Assembly: GCA_965248715.1 (NCBI GenBank)
Contig: CBDFKB010000008.1
Location: 1,832,782 to 1,896,781 of the forward strand
DNA length: 64,000 nucleotides
Source of the DNA: CBDFKB01 sp965248715
GTDB taxonomy: Bacteria; Pseudomonadota; Alphaproteobacteria; Rhizobiales; Rhizobiaceae
Direction of reading: 5' to 3'
Positions 32,988-42,297 of the stretch are shown piece after piece. The stretch's first letter is position 1. Each line of letters opens with the position of its first letter. The notes beneath the pieces were generated by a model that saw only the letters and a program-made list of their open reading frames with translations, ran no database searches and was not told the origin of the DNA. Both the position numbers and the translations under genes were made by a program.

Positions 32988-34044
32988 CCAGCTTTAGTTG
33001 GCGCCGAGCCAGTATCAATCCATACAAAAGCCTCTCGAAATTTCTTTTCAATCCAACACTTTTGAGCGCTACCTCCGGAAACAATTCCGTCCGTTGCTGA
33101 CCTTCTTCTGAAGAATTCCCATAAAGCCAATTCGCCAATATTTTATTGTATCGTGATTGTGCAACCAACAGATGTCTGTCGGCGGGATTCTCCAAAATTT
33201 GACCATTCGGGAACTCCTCATTTTGCCCATGGTCATATGAAATAGCCTGCTCTTTATCAGCAATGCTGGCCGCCGTATGTGGCATTGCGTTCAACGTGAG
33301 ATCAGTGTTTCCAGTGACAGATGAGAATGCGCTCCAAGTTTGAGAATATGGAGAGATAGCTGTGACCACTTTCTCCCGAAACGCTTTCACTTGATTTCCC
33401 CGCAGCCAATTGCCCAACTCTGTTTTATTTGCGCACAACAGATCCCACTTGCTAATTAGCAGCAGCAACCGGTCATTGTCTCGCGGCGCCCCACGTACCA
33501 AATGATATTGGTCAATCAACCTAGACATTGAAAAGTCTATATCGCGCTGATTGCTACGTTCCTGCCTCTTGGTTTGAGCAGGCACAATAAAAATTGTAGA
33601 AATTCCTGCTGGGTAATCAACGAGAACGTCACGAATTTCGGTTTTGAAATCCGGAAGGACCGCATCATCCAAAGACCATTGTGTCCATTCACCCATTCCA
33701 TCAAACAGGGCCAGCCTTTGTGGTAGAGAATCATCGTTTGCTTTCCTAATTTCTATTGGAACAAAGAATGGATATTCTTTAGTAGTTCTTTCAGGAGGAT
33801 AGCCAAGACCCCAACGACGGAGTCCCTCTCCAAAAAAATACTCTGCGTCCTCAACCCTTTTGCTGCGGTCTGGAAATGATCCAGGAAGCGGGTTTTGCCC
33901 TAGAATAACGCTTGCGTCATTTTGACTCGATCGAAGGTATGCTATTAGGCTTTGAATGAGAACAGTTTTCCCCACTCCCTTGCCACCTAGGATCAGAACG
34001 GGATGATAGTTTTGTACAAACAAAGCTTCTGACATTTCGCCCAT
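32980..34044 (-). CDS. P-loop GTPase-like protein of the AT-rich cassette (gene 2)
   Basis: A 354-residue P-loop NTPase. Walker A is GGKGVGKT at about residues 19-26. A Walker B/DxxG-like site is LALFDGMGEW (about 112-121). LLLLISKWDLL (about 198-208) matches the (N/T)KxD guanine-specificity motif as SKWD. The order and spacing fit a TRAFAC-type GTPase; an inserted helical region follows (ERSNQRDIDFSMSRLIDQYH). The last 80 residues are helical and basic. GGGAG lies before the ATG. It starts 13 bases after the membrane gene and overlaps gene 3. I cannot assign a named family. It has general likeness to GTPases found in bacterial conflict systems. Confidence 0.82.
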   Translation of the reverse strand: MGEMSEALFVQNYHPVLILGGKGVGKTVLIQSLIAYLRSSQNDASVILGQNPLPGSFPDRSKRVEDAEYFFGEGLRRWGLGYPPERTTKEYPFFVPIEIRKANDDSLPQRLALFDGMGEWTQWSLDDAVLPDFKTEIRDVLVDYPAGISTIFIVPAQTKRQERSNQRDIDFSMSRLIDQYHLVRGAPRDNDRLLLLISKWDLLCANKTELGNWLRGNQVKAFREKVVTAISPYSQTWSAFSSVTGNTDLTLNAMPHTAASIADKEQAISYDHGQNEEFPNGQILENPADRHLLVAQSRYNKILANWLYGNSSEEGQQRTELFPEVALKSVGLKRNFERLLYGLILARRQLKLDA

Positions 34045-34057
34045 TTATCGTTCTCCC

Positions 34058-35200
34058 TCAAGATACCAGATACCGAACTTGGCCAGATCTGCTGGAATTG
34101 GGGTTCGTAAACAAGTAAGTTCTGCGGCGCAAAGATGCACGAATCACACCAATAATTAGCAGGTCGAGGCCAATTGGAAATAGAAAATAGACGAAAACTG
34201 TTAGGAGTGATGAATAACCCGTGTCTGAAACTCGTTGAACCAGTGATGAAAAAGTCGCAATAAATGATCCCATCGATCGAGCATTTGTTAGGTTCAGGTT
34301 ATTGTCCAATTCGACATCACCTTCAAAAAATGTTGAGATATCAGTCCTTATGGACCGATAATTGGTATCAAGAGCCTCAAATTTCTTGATTATTGATCCT
34401 GTAGCAGGAGAAGCGCCATGAAAATTCAAAGTAATCCCAGGTATTGCGCTGGATATGTCAGTGAAGACTCTTTCAGAATCCGTTTCAAAATCGTGAACAT
34501 TTGACAAAATACGTTCCCGCTCCGCAACTTTCAAGTTGACGTAAGCTGAAGATTTTCGGATCTGGTCAATTCCTGTTTTTCGGTATTGATCACCCAGCGT
34601 TGTCAGCAATTCTGTATTTTTGCAATCCAAGGCACTAGATTCAGTTCCTCTTAAAATTCGAAAGTCGGGAAGATCGTCGCTAAGCTCTTTTATGATGTTC
34701 CGACCAAATTTTCCAATTCCGCATGAAACCGGGTTTTTAAATTCGCTAACCAGTGAATCAATCTTCGCTGTTAGTGACTTCTCAAATTGTTCAAATTCCC
34801 CTGATGGCAAATTTTTATTCGCAAAGGAAATCAATTGGGAGGTTGAATCTTGAGCATTTCTAAGAGTATCATTAAGTACCGCTCGGCCTTCAAAATAGAA
34901 AAATGTCGCGTTGATCATCCCAAGTGCGCTAAAAAACAATAGAAATATCGTCAAAATTGTAGAAAAATAGAAACGAGCACTAAATGTACCTACTTCAGAC
35001 CTAATAAACGCGATAAGAACCGCGAGAAACCAGAGCGCGAACGCAATTATCAACGATATAACGGTTAGCGAGATCGGTCCAAATCCCTCAAGTGAGTCCT
35101 GCAATCCTATTGAGTAACCGAATGTCAAAAACATAATATAAATTAGGAATAGTGCCGGAAGACCGATAAAAAAAGCGATATTGCCTAGACGCTTGTTCAT
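34058..35200 (-). CDS. Unknown four-helix membrane protein with large periplasmic domain (cassette gene 1)
   Basis: A 380-residue protein. Three transmembrane helices at about 8-30, 43-66 and 78-102 are followed by a helical soluble region of about 225 residues with two cysteines (PVSCGIG, ALDCKNT). A fourth helix lies near 333-357 (LLTVFVYFLFPIGLDLLIIGVI), with a short basic tail. By the positive-inside rule (basic RASLRRR after helix 4) the loop would be periplasmic. The loop is coiled-coil-like, which suggests a sensor or scaffold. GAGGAA precedes the ATG. It is first in the cassette, so the promoter should lie in the AT-rich 35205-35340. No family recognised. Confidence 0.8.
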   Translation of the reverse strand: MNKRLGNIAFFIGLPALFLIYIMFLTFGYSIGLQDSLEGFGPISLTVISLIIAFALWFLAVLIAFIRSEVGTFSARFYFSTILTIFLLFFSALGMINATFFYFEGRAVLNDTLRNAQDSTSQLISFANKNLPSGEFEQFEKSLTAKIDSLVSEFKNPVSCGIGKFGRNIIKELSDDLPDFRILRGTESSALDCKNTELLTTLGDQYRKTGIDQIRKSSAYVNLKVAERERILSNVHDFETDSERVFTDISSAIPGITLNFHGASPATGSIIKKFEALDTNYRSIRTDISTFFEGDVELDNNLNLTNARSMGSFIATFSSLVQRVSDTGYSSLLTVFVYFLFPIGLDLLIIGVIRASLRRRTYLFTNPNSSRSGQVRYLVS

Positions 35201-35406
35201 TAGTCACATTCCTCACGGTTTACCAATCACCACTAAAAATGAGATCACGATAGCAATGGATTAGTCAATATCTAATTTTATTTATATAATGGTTGAACTG
35301 TTACTATGCTTTCATCCAATCCGCATTAGAGGCTAATTGTTGATGCTCCGCTCTACCAACACCAGTGGCTGATACCAAATGAGATTGATATAACCGGAGA
35401 ACAACG

Positions 35407-35676
35407 ATGAAATACCTAATTGTGACCCTGTCGCTATTTGCGAGCGTTTTGGTGTTGACAGGTTGCGCCAACCAGCCACCGCCGTCATCCAGTTACGCCG
35501 CGCCGGGATTTTTCTACGGCCTGTTTCACGGCATCATCGCCCCGTTTTCCTTCATTGTTTCCCTATTTGTCGACAACATCCGAATGTACGCCTGGCCCAA
35601 TTCCGGGCGCTGGTATGATTTCGGTTTCGTGATTGGCATATTCGCCTGGGCCGGTGGCGGGGCGGCGTCGACATAA
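35407..35676 (+). CDS. Small conserved lipoprotein of unknown function
   Basis: An 89-residue protein with a lipoprotein signal (MKYLIVTLSLFASVLVLTGCAN; lipobox LTGC, Cys at residue 21). A hydrophobic core follows (GFFYGLFHGIIAPFSFIVSLF), then WPNSGRWYDFGFVIGIFAWAGGG. The tail motif G-x-WYDFGFVIG is shared by short lipoproteins in many bacteria, without known role. GGAG lies 7-8 bases before the ATG. It sits alone at the outer edge of the AT-rich cassette but has normal composition. Confidence 0.75.
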   Translation: MKYLIVTLSLFASVLVLTGCANQPPPSSSYAAPGFFYGLFHGIIAPFSFIVSLFVDNIRMYAWPNSGRWYDFGFVIGIFAWAGGGAAST

Positions 35677-36392
35677 GATTGCCACCACCCAGGTCGGTCG
35701 CTGGCAGAACCGATCGGTTTCACACCAAGCCATCGATCAAGACCAGATTGGCGTCAGCGGTTTGTTCGTAACTGGTTCTCAGAAATCATAAAAGGATGGA
35801 GCGGTCCGATCAATTGGACACTTCTAAAAACCTCGACGATGGCACCAATATGCGCTCGTCGGTGCGAACAGGTCAGATTCGAATAGTGAACAAACCAGAA
35901 TCAAGCGGCCTGGCGCCTCGACGCCTTGAATCGGTTCAGGGGTTTTTAGAAGTGTCCAATTTGTAACCGGTTCATGCAATCCTCATGATCGGCAACACAA
36001 CGAAACCGGTAGGTTGAGCGCAATAAATGCCGGCAAACCCGCCGTGAAACTTATTTTGAACCGTTCGTACAATCATCCTATTATTGTGCTGTGATTGTCC
36101 GAGTGGCGATTCGTAGGTAAAATTTGCTGGCGGTTAGCAATGGTATCGTTTGCGGAAAGGATAATCATAATGCGCAGGCCGTCACAAGCGAAATGGCCTG
36201 TCGGCAATCCAGCCCCTGAAGGGGGATAGTTTATGGCGACCTGCGAATGATCGGCGCCGAATTCAGACCAATGTTGCGGCCATTAGTGGCGCAATCAACG
36301 AGCCTATGGGCGTACCTACAGCCAGGCGAAACGCCGCTTGTTGTCGAGCATAGCCAAAATAGCCGACACAATTTTATCGGAGCCCATTGGTT
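35677..36392. other. Gene-free stretch with a MITE-like element
   Basis: About 715 bases between the lipoprotein and AsmA genes. Apart from the hairpin element at 35812-35961 I see no gene, terminator or operator that I can support; the asmA promoter presumably lies in the last 250 bases. Confidence 0.5.
35812..35961. repeat. MITE-like hairpin element 2 (150 bp, no ORF)
   Basis: Positions 35812-35832 and 35941-35961 are perfect 21-base inverted repeats (outer part AATTGGACACTTC, inner part TAAAAACC). The interior has no open frame of note. Size and the TTCTAAAAACC core resemble element 1 at 2046-2199. Confidence 0.65.
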
Positions 36393-39300
36393 ATGAAAAA
36401 AGTTCTGGTGACATTGGGTCTGGTGCTCCTTGCGGTCATTGCAACCCTGGCCGCAGTGCCGGCGATGCTGAACACCGAAACCCTGCAAAAAGCCTTCGCC
36501 AGACAAATTTCATCGGCCAGCGGCGCGACGATTGCGCTCTACGGCCCGGTCAAATTCTCGATTATCCCGGATTTCGGCATTGTTGCCGAAGATTTCTCTA
36601 TTTCGACCAAGGACAGCAAAACAGCAATCTCCGTGCAAAGAGCGGTCGCCGGAGTTCGGCTTCGCGGATTATTGTCGGGTCAGATCGACATCACCGGTAT
36701 CGAACTGGAGCAACCGACAATCACCTTGTTCGACGACGGGGCGCCGGTGCCCAAGACAACCAGCGAACAAGCGTCAAATGGTGACATCTTCCAATCGGCC
36801 TCCGGTCTATTGGAGCGGCTGACGATTGACCAGATATCGATCCGCCAAGGGGTGATCCAGCGGGTAACCGTCGACCAGGTCAGTGAAATTGGCCGCAATA
36901 TCGATCTGGAATTGACGGTGCCAGACCCTAGCCAACCGATTTCGGCCACTTTTAGTGGCGATTTGGCTGGCAAGACGGTCAAGGCCAATGCGACCATCCA
37001 ATCCCTGCGGCAATTGCTGCAACGCCGACCGACGGCTATCTCGCTCGACTTTGGCGCCGCGCCGGCTCCCCACCCCGCCTTGCGGGAAGTGGCCGTGAAC
37101 GGCGATATCCAATTGGCAGCCGACGGCAGCTACCGTATCGAAGGCGGCAAGATCACTTCCCTTGGCCAACCGATGCAGTTCAATGCGCTCTATGTGCCTG
37201 GGCAACGACCTTATGTGAAGGTTGATGTGGACGCGGCCACCCTAAATTTTGCTGAGCTTTCGCCATCTTTGAGCGGCAAGGTTTCAGGGCCACAATCCGG
37301 GCCGGCGCAGGGTCCTGGCGTCAATCTTTCATCACTGGCCGATTTCGACGCAGATATCGCGGTAACCGCGGATGCGCTGACGGTCGGTGAGGCACGGGCA
37401 CGCGGGCTGGCATTCACAACCCGGTTGAAAAATGATCGTTTGAGTATGAAGCTGAATGCCCAAGAGGTCGCTGGCGGAACCCTTGCCGGCGATCTTGGTG
37501 CCAATCTGAGCGAGACCGACCCGGAATTTCGCGGCCAACTAAAAATTGCGTCGGCACGCCTCAAAGACCTGGCCCAACTGGCCGGTATGGTCAGCCCTGC
37601 TGACGGTGATATTGCCACCGATCTGGCTTATGCGTTTCGCGGCACCAGCGCCTCGGCGTTGCGTGACACCATCAATGTGGTCGGCAAATTCCGTCTAACC
37701 AATGGCGAGGTGCGGGTTCCAGCGCTCGGCGAATTGGCAGGCACCGGCGCGGAAACCATAACCGAGCTCGACGTAGCCGGCAGGGTTGAAAATATCGAAC
37801 AGCCGATCGACCTTTCCGGCGCCATGGCGTGGAATGGCGAAAAAATCGATTTCACTGCCACCATCTTGCCGCTGGAGATTTTGTCAAAGAAATCCGGCCC
37901 GGCAAAAATATCCGTAGTCTCCAGGCTGCTGCGCGGCAAATTCAATGGCAAGCTTGGGCTTGACGGTGCCGTCAATGGTGCCGCCAATTTGACCTCGCCT
38001 TCGCTGTCTAAACTACTTGCTTGGCTTGGCCAGGATGCAGCAATGCCACTTGGCCAGTTCTCCTATTCGGGCGACCTATCCGCCGCGAATGGCAAATATA
38101 GCATCGAACGCGGCAAAATCACCCTGGAAGAGATCACGGCAAACGGTTCGGCCTCGCTTACCACCTCACCCAAAACCGATGTCCGCGCCACTCTTTCACT
38201 CGGCAAACTCGACCTCGCCCGCTTCACTGGTGGCGCGGATCGAGCCGGAGCATCAAATGGTGGTCAATCCGGCGATAGCCCGCTTGACCTGTCGGTGCTG
38301 CGCAAGATCAACGCCAAGATCGATCTCAGCGCCCGGCAGATCGGCTATGGCAAGATAGTCGCCGGACCGGCCAAAGCGTTGATTTCCATCAAAAACGGCA
38401 TCGCCCGGCTGGAATTGCCACAAGCCGGATTTTACGGCGGGCAGGTGCGGGCAGAAATTCTCGCTGATGGTTCGGCTGCAATTCCTGCCATCGATCTCCG
38501 TGTTACCATGGACAATGTGGACGCGTTGCCATTTCTGGTCGACGCGGCGGAATTTAACCGTCTTGAAGGCCGGCTTAACGCGACAATCGCCACCAAAGGC
38601 GCCGGCACCACCACAAAAACATTGGCGCGATCGCTAAACGGAAATTCCGATATCCATTTTGCCAACGGTGCGTTGCGCGGCATCGATGTGGCCAAGATCA
38701 TCTCCAATCTTCAGACCGTGTTGACCAGCGGTTTTCAGGAAAATGCGGCTGACCGCACCGAGTTCACCGAAATGTCGGTGACTTTCGACATTGGCCAAGG
38801 GGTCGCCGCCACTAACGATCTAACCTTACTTGGACCGTTGGTGCGCATGGACGGCGCCGGCCAAATTGATCTCGCCGACCAAACCATCAATATGCGCCTG
38901 AAACCGAAACTGGTCGGGTCGCTCAGCGGCCAAGGCGGCGAGTTCGATATTGCCGGGCTGGCCATGCCGGTAATCGTCACCGGACCGTTGTCGGGCCCAA
39001 GAATTTATCCGGACCTGGCCAATTTGCTGGCAAATCCGCAGGCGACCTTGCAACTCCTGTCGAAACTGAAACTCGGCATCCCATCGCTCGGCGAGGGTAA
39101 GTTGGATGCCAAGAAAATCATCGCCGAAAAACTCGGCCTCGACAAACTTGGCGGTGAAAACGCCATTACCAACGTGCTCGACCAAATTGGTGGCAACACC
39201 GATAGCGAAACCGGCGGTGCTGATACCCTGTCCAATGTGCTGAACCAGCTTGGCGTTAATTCAGGCGACGGCACCGGCGGAGATGATACCAAGATCGATG

Positions 39301-39626
39301 CCAAAGATGCAGTCGGTGCGGTATTGCAGGGTTTATTGCGCAATAAATTGCCGCCGGCACAAGATGGCCAGGATCAAGGCGGATTGGGCGCCGAACCGGT
39401 TACCGGGCGCAGTCTTGACAACGTCACCATCCCGTTGCCGGTGCCGAACCCGAGAAGGCAAGCCAACACAGGCAGCCAACCAACCCAACCGACCGCAATT
39501 GCCGAAACCCCGCCGACCATCACCGACCAGCTAGTTGACCAGATAGCGCCCAAAGTGTTGTCCAAGGATCAGCAAGACGCCGCCTCTGATCTGCTGATAG
39601 GGGATACTAAATTCGGCACCCTATAG
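36393..39626 (+). CDS. AsmA-family protein
   Basis: A 1077-residue AsmA-like protein. One N-terminal membrane anchor (KKVLVTLGLVLLAVIATLAAVPAML, residues 2-26) is followed by the AsmA N-domain (FSIIPDFGIVAEDFSI) and a long beta-rich periplasmic region with repeated strand pairs. An AsmA_2 C-domain lies at about 740-880 (LNGNSDIHFANGALRGIDVAKIISNLQ, DLTLLGPLVRMDGAGQIDLADQTINMRLKPKLVGSL). The family bridges the inner and outer membranes and is tied to lipid transport and envelope integrity. The last 170 residues are low-complexity with a tandem 20-residue repeat (DNA 39168-39290). The ATG at 36393 has GGAG 10 bases upstream; a TTG two codons earlier is less likely. Confidence 0.9.
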   Translation: MKKVLVTLGLVLLAVIATLAAVPAMLNTETLQKAFARQISSASGATIALYGPVKFSIIPDFGIVAEDFSISTKDSKTAISVQRAVAGVRLRGLLSGQIDITGIELEQPTITLFDDGAPVPKTTSEQASNGDIFQSASGLLERLTIDQISIRQGVIQRVTVDQVSEIGRNIDLELTVPDPSQPISATFSGDLAGKTVKANATIQSLRQLLQRRPTAISLDFGAAPAPHPALREVAVNGDIQLAADGSYRIEGGKITSLGQPMQFNALYVPGQRPYVKVDVDAATLNFAELSPSLSGKVSGPQSGPAQGPGVNLSSLADFDADIAVTADALTVGEARARGLAFTTRLKNDRLSMKLNAQEVAGGTLAGDLGANLSETDPEFRGQLKIASARLKDLAQLAGMVSPADGDIATDLAYAFRGTSASALRDTINVVGKFRLTNGEVRVPALGELAGTGAETITELDVAGRVENIEQPIDLSGAMAWNGEKIDFTATILPLEILSKKSGPAKISVVSRLLRGKFNGKLGLDGAVNGAANLTSPSLSKLLAWLGQDAAMPLGQFSYSGDLSAANGKYSIERGKITLEEITANGSASLTTSPKTDVRATLSLGKLDLARFTGGADRAGASNGGQSGDSPLDLSVLRKINAKIDLSARQIGYGKIVAGPAKALISIKNGIARLELPQAGFYGGQVRAEILADGSAAIPAIDLRVTMDNVDALPFLVDAAEFNRLEGRLNATIATKGAGTTTKTLARSLNGNSDIHFANGALRGIDVAKIISNLQTVLTSGFQENAADRTEFTEMSVTFDIGQGVAATNDLTLLGPLVRMDGAGQIDLADQTINMRLKPKLVGSLSGQGGEFDIAGLAMPVIVTGPLSGPRIYPDLANLLANPQATLQLLSKLKLGIPSLGEGKLDAKKIIAEKLGLDKLGGENAITNVLDQIGGNTDSETGGADTLSNVLNQLGVNSGDGTGGDDTKIDAKDAVGAVLQGLLRNKLPPAQDGQDQGGLGAEPVTGRSLDNVTIPLPVPNPRRQANTGSQPTQPTAIAETPPTITDQLVDQIAPKVLSKDQQDAASDLLIGDTKFGTL

Positions 39627-39725
39627 CCTTGATTTTACTTCAAAACATCTCAAAATCTGCCTCCGTCAAACCTTACGGGAATATTCGGTTGGGCTCTTAG
39701 GCTGCGGACGATCATGGCTGTGATT

Positions 39726-40430
39726 TTATAATTCCACTGTCTTGCCGACCTCCATCACCAGCACCCGGTCTTTGTCATCCTGCATTGCTTCGAGCAGTTT
39801 GTCGGCGGTTTGGTCGATGATCGGGAACGAGCCATAGTGGCTCGGAATGATGGTTTCAAAGGTAAAATAACGCCTGCAGGCCAATGCCGCTACTGCACCG
39901 CCCATGGTGAAGCGGTCGCCAATCGGCACGATGCCGATATCAGGCCGGTGTAGCTCCTGGATCAGCGCCATGTCGCCAAATATGTCCGTATCGCCCATGT
40001 GATAGAGGGTCTTTTCGCCGTCAATGTGGATCACGACGCCGTTTGGATTGCCGAGATAAGCGCTCACGCCATTATCGTCGATCTGGCCGGAAGAATGATG
40101 GGCCTGGGTCCAGGTTACGGTGAACCCATTGTGGGTCACTGTACCGCCGGTGTTACCCGGGTCCATCTTATCTACCCCCTGGTTGGCAAGCCACATTAAC
40201 AAATCGAAATTGCCCAGCACCGTCGCGCCGGTCTTTTTATGGATCGCCACAGTATCGCCAACATGATCGGCATGGCCGTGGGTTAGTATGATATGGGTGC
40301 ACCCGGCCGCAGCCGCTTCCGCGTCCTGACCCTTAAAACCAGGATTACCGGCCAAAAATGGGTCGATCAGGATTACGTTGTCGCCGAATGCCAGCCGATA
40401 TGCCGAATGCCCAAGCCATGTCAGTTTCAT
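39726..40430 (-). CDS. Metal-dependent hydrolase, UPF0173 (metallo-beta-lactamase fold)
   Basis: A 234-residue MBL-fold hydrolase of the UPF0173/YtkL group. MKLTWLGHSAYRL opens the fold, ILTHGHADHVGDTV is the main metal motif (HxHxDH), and GFTVTWTQAHHSSG, LYHMGDTDIFGDM (Asp) and IPSHYGSFP (final His) complete the site. Activity is unknown for the family. The ATG at 40430 has GAGGAGG just upstream; the frame runs 102 codons further without homology. It is divergent from ruvX. Confidence 0.9.
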   Translation of the reverse strand: MKLTWLGHSAYRLAFGDNVILIDPFLAGNPGFKGQDAEAAAAGCTHIILTHGHADHVGDTVAIHKKTGATVLGNFDLLMWLANQGVDKMDPGNTGGTVTHNGFTVTWTQAHHSSGQIDDNGVSAYLGNPNGVVIHIDGEKTLYHMGDTDIFGDMALIQELHRPDIGIVPIGDRFTMGGAVAALACRRYFTFETIIPSHYGSFPIIDQTADKLLEAMQDDKDRVLVMEVGKTVEL

Positions 40431-40557
40431 GTTCCATCCTCCTCGTCTAGGGTGCCAATTGTGCAGGGATTGCCGTGCGGTTTGCATGGTAGGCGATCCA
40501 TGCAGCCACGCGCAAATAGCCGGAATTAAGGCCGGGAGGAAAGACCGGGAATTGTGG

Positions 40558-41067
40558 ATGCCCAAACCAGGCGACGGAAATCTGTTGATGATCAATGAAT
40601 TGGCGCGCAAGGTCATTCCGCCGGCGCGCCTGATCGGTATCGATCTTGGTACCAAGACCATTGGCCTGGCCCTAAGCGATGTGGAGCAGACCATAGCAGG
40701 ACCGCTCACCACGCTCCGGCGTGGGAAATTTACCATCGATGCCGGGCGGTTGTTGGAGCTAATCGATACCCACCGGGTGGGCGGCCTTGTGGTCGGCTTG
40801 CCGCTTAATATGGACGGCTCACACGGGCCGCGGGTTCAGGCGACCAAAGCATTTGTGCGCAATCTTGCCAGCCATATCGCACTGCCGGTAATTTTGTGGG
40901 ATGAGCGACTTTCCACGGTTGCCGCAGAACGGGCAATGCTGGAAGCCGATCTGTCACGCGCTAAACGCGCGCAACGCATTGATAGCGCCGCAGCCAGCTT
41001 TATTTTGCAGGGCGCATTGGATCGTATTGCCCGTTTGCGGCGTTCAGATCACCCGGCATTCGGCTGA
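40558..41067 (+). CDS. ruvX: Putative Holliday junction resolvase / pre-16S rRNA nuclease (YqgF)
   Basis: A 169-residue RNase H-fold nuclease. RLIGIDLGTKTIGLALSD carries the first catalytic Asp, GGLVVGLPLNMDGSHGPR the central strand, ILWDERLSTVAAERAML the conserved Glu, and RIDSAAASFILQGAL the final Asp. YqgF in E. coli trims the 5' end of 16S rRNA; related proteins were proposed as Holliday resolvases. ATGs at 40558 and 40588 are both possible. Its 3' end overlaps the convergent DUF6105-like gene by 68 bases. Confidence 0.9.
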   Translation: MPKPGDGNLLMINELARKVIPPARLIGIDLGTKTIGLALSDVEQTIAGPLTTLRRGKFTIDAGRLLELIDTHRVGGLVVGLPLNMDGSHGPRVQATKAFVRNLASHIALPVILWDERLSTVAAERAMLEADLSRAKRAQRIDSAAASFILQGALDRIARLRRSDHPAFG

Positions 41068-41467
41068 CGATTATGTTTTTGGCAATCATCGGACCATAGA
41101 CCCGGCCGGCTGGCCTAGCGACTTGCAATTGCAGCCGTTGGCCGGTTTCGGGATCAAACACCATCGCCTGCCCCGAGGTTGCAAGCCGTTGCGCCAGTGC
41201 ATTTTTGAGTTTTGGCAGCCAACGCGCCCGATAGCGAAAGGCGACAATCGCCATTACTAGCAAACTGTCGAATGCAAATGCCGATGCCAAAAGGCCCGGT
41301 ATGCGTTCGGCCGGCTGATGCAACACGTTGGCGTATATCGCAAATACCTGATCGTGTGCTGGGCGCGAGAGGATTGGAAAGCCAAAATTGATGTCGTTCG
41401 CACTTAGCCCGTACCAGCCCCAAAACAGCGCCAGCGGCAAAACCCAAAGTGCAAGCAGTAGCCGCAT
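41000..41467 (-). CDS. DUF6105-like small membrane protein
   Basis: A 155-residue protein. MRLLLALWVLPLALFWGWYGLSANDINFGFPILSRPAHDQVFAIYANVL is the opening typical of alphaproteobacterial DUF6105 proteins, with one membrane helix; a second helix (LLASAFAFDSLLVMAIVAF) spans about 60-78. The tail is a basic soluble segment. No function is known. The family assignment is from memory of the N-terminal motif and is tentative. It overlaps ruvX tail to tail. Confidence 0.65.
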   Translation of the reverse strand: MRLLLALWVLPLALFWGWYGLSANDINFGFPILSRPAHDQVFAIYANVLHQPAERIPGLLASAFAFDSLLVMAIVAFRYRARWLPKLKNALAQRLATSGQAMVFDPETGQRLQLQVARPAGRVYGPMIAKNIIVSRMPGDLNAANGQYDPMRPAK

Positions 41468-42014
41468 GACGGTCCAGCCTCAATTTACCGAAACTATGCG
41501 CCCGTTTCGGCAGGAAAATTCTGACAATCGGCGGTATACGTAAGCCGCCTCTGGTAAGTGTGGCACAATGCTGCAGTCGTCGATGCCGCGCAACGTAAAC
41601 CAATTGTTAAGGTTAACAGGCACGCTGCGCACAGCGGGTGCTGCGGTGTGTGATTCTCCTGCATTTGTCGCCAAATGGAACCGAAACCGCCATGGCCGAC
41701 TATTTGCCGAACTCGCGGCCACCGCGCCAAATTTCCCCTCGCTGCCCCGCGTCATCGCGCCCCATCCCCTGCCGATATAGAACAAGCGAAATGGCAATTT
41801 TTGCAAAAAGCAATTGAAATTACTGCGGTTTCCAGCCTGGAGCGCATCCGGTAGTTTCAATGCCACTGGCACGGTGCGATTGGCGCAGAGGCGCAAATTC
41901 AACTGTGTATGGAATCCCATTGTGCAACGTATTGTTACGCAAAGGCTTTTGTTGTGACCAATTATCGGATATGCTCCTTCACTGGATACAGATTTTCAAA
42001 AGAGGAGGATATCC
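41468..42014. other. Gene-free stretch
   Basis: About 550 bases. Several frames are open on both strands (one of 146 codons on the minus strand, 41480-41920), but none shows a recognisable domain or a good ribosome site. The end carries the GAGGAGG site of the GlsB-like gene. Confidence 0.4.
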
Positions 42015-42269
42015 ATGGACCTTCAAGCTCTCATTATCATGATCATCATTGGCGCGGTGGCCGGTTGGTTGGCTGGAATGATCATCAAGGGATTTGGCTT
42101 TGGCCTTATCGGCAATATTATTGTCGGTATCGTCGGCGCATTTCTTGCCAGCCTGATTTTGCCGGCCGTCGGCATTTCGATCGGTAGCGGCATTGTCGGC
42201 GCGATTATCCATGCCACAATCGGCGCGGTAATCTTGCTGTTTGTCTTAAAGCTGGTACGACGCGGTTAG
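42015..42269 (+). CDS. GlsB/YeaQ/YmgE-family stress response membrane protein
   Basis: An 84-residue, three-helix membrane protein, glycine-rich (IIMIIIGAVAGWLAGMIIKGFGFGLIGNIIVGIVGAFLA and GIVGAIIHATIGAVILLFVLKLVRRG). The family is also called transglycosylase-associated and is induced in stress in several bacteria, with no proven activity. A strong GAGGAGG lies 6 bases before the ATG. It ends just before a bidirectional terminator. Confidence 0.92.
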   Translation: MDLQALIIMIIIGAVAGWLAGMIIKGFGFGLIGNIIVGIVGAFLASLILPAVGISIGSGIVGAIIHATIGAVILLFVLKLVRRG

Positions 42270-42297
42270 CGATACCCGCCGAAATTCAGTTAATTAG

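Noticed and set aside
35341..35362. Partial tRNA-like sequence (GCTCTACCAAC) as an attachment site of the AT-rich cassette
   Set aside because: Only an 11-base match to a D-arm, and no matching direct repeat at the other cassette edge.
41480..41920. 146-codon open frame on the minus strand
   Set aside because: No domain, no ribosome site, overlapping frames on the other strand; treated as intergenic.
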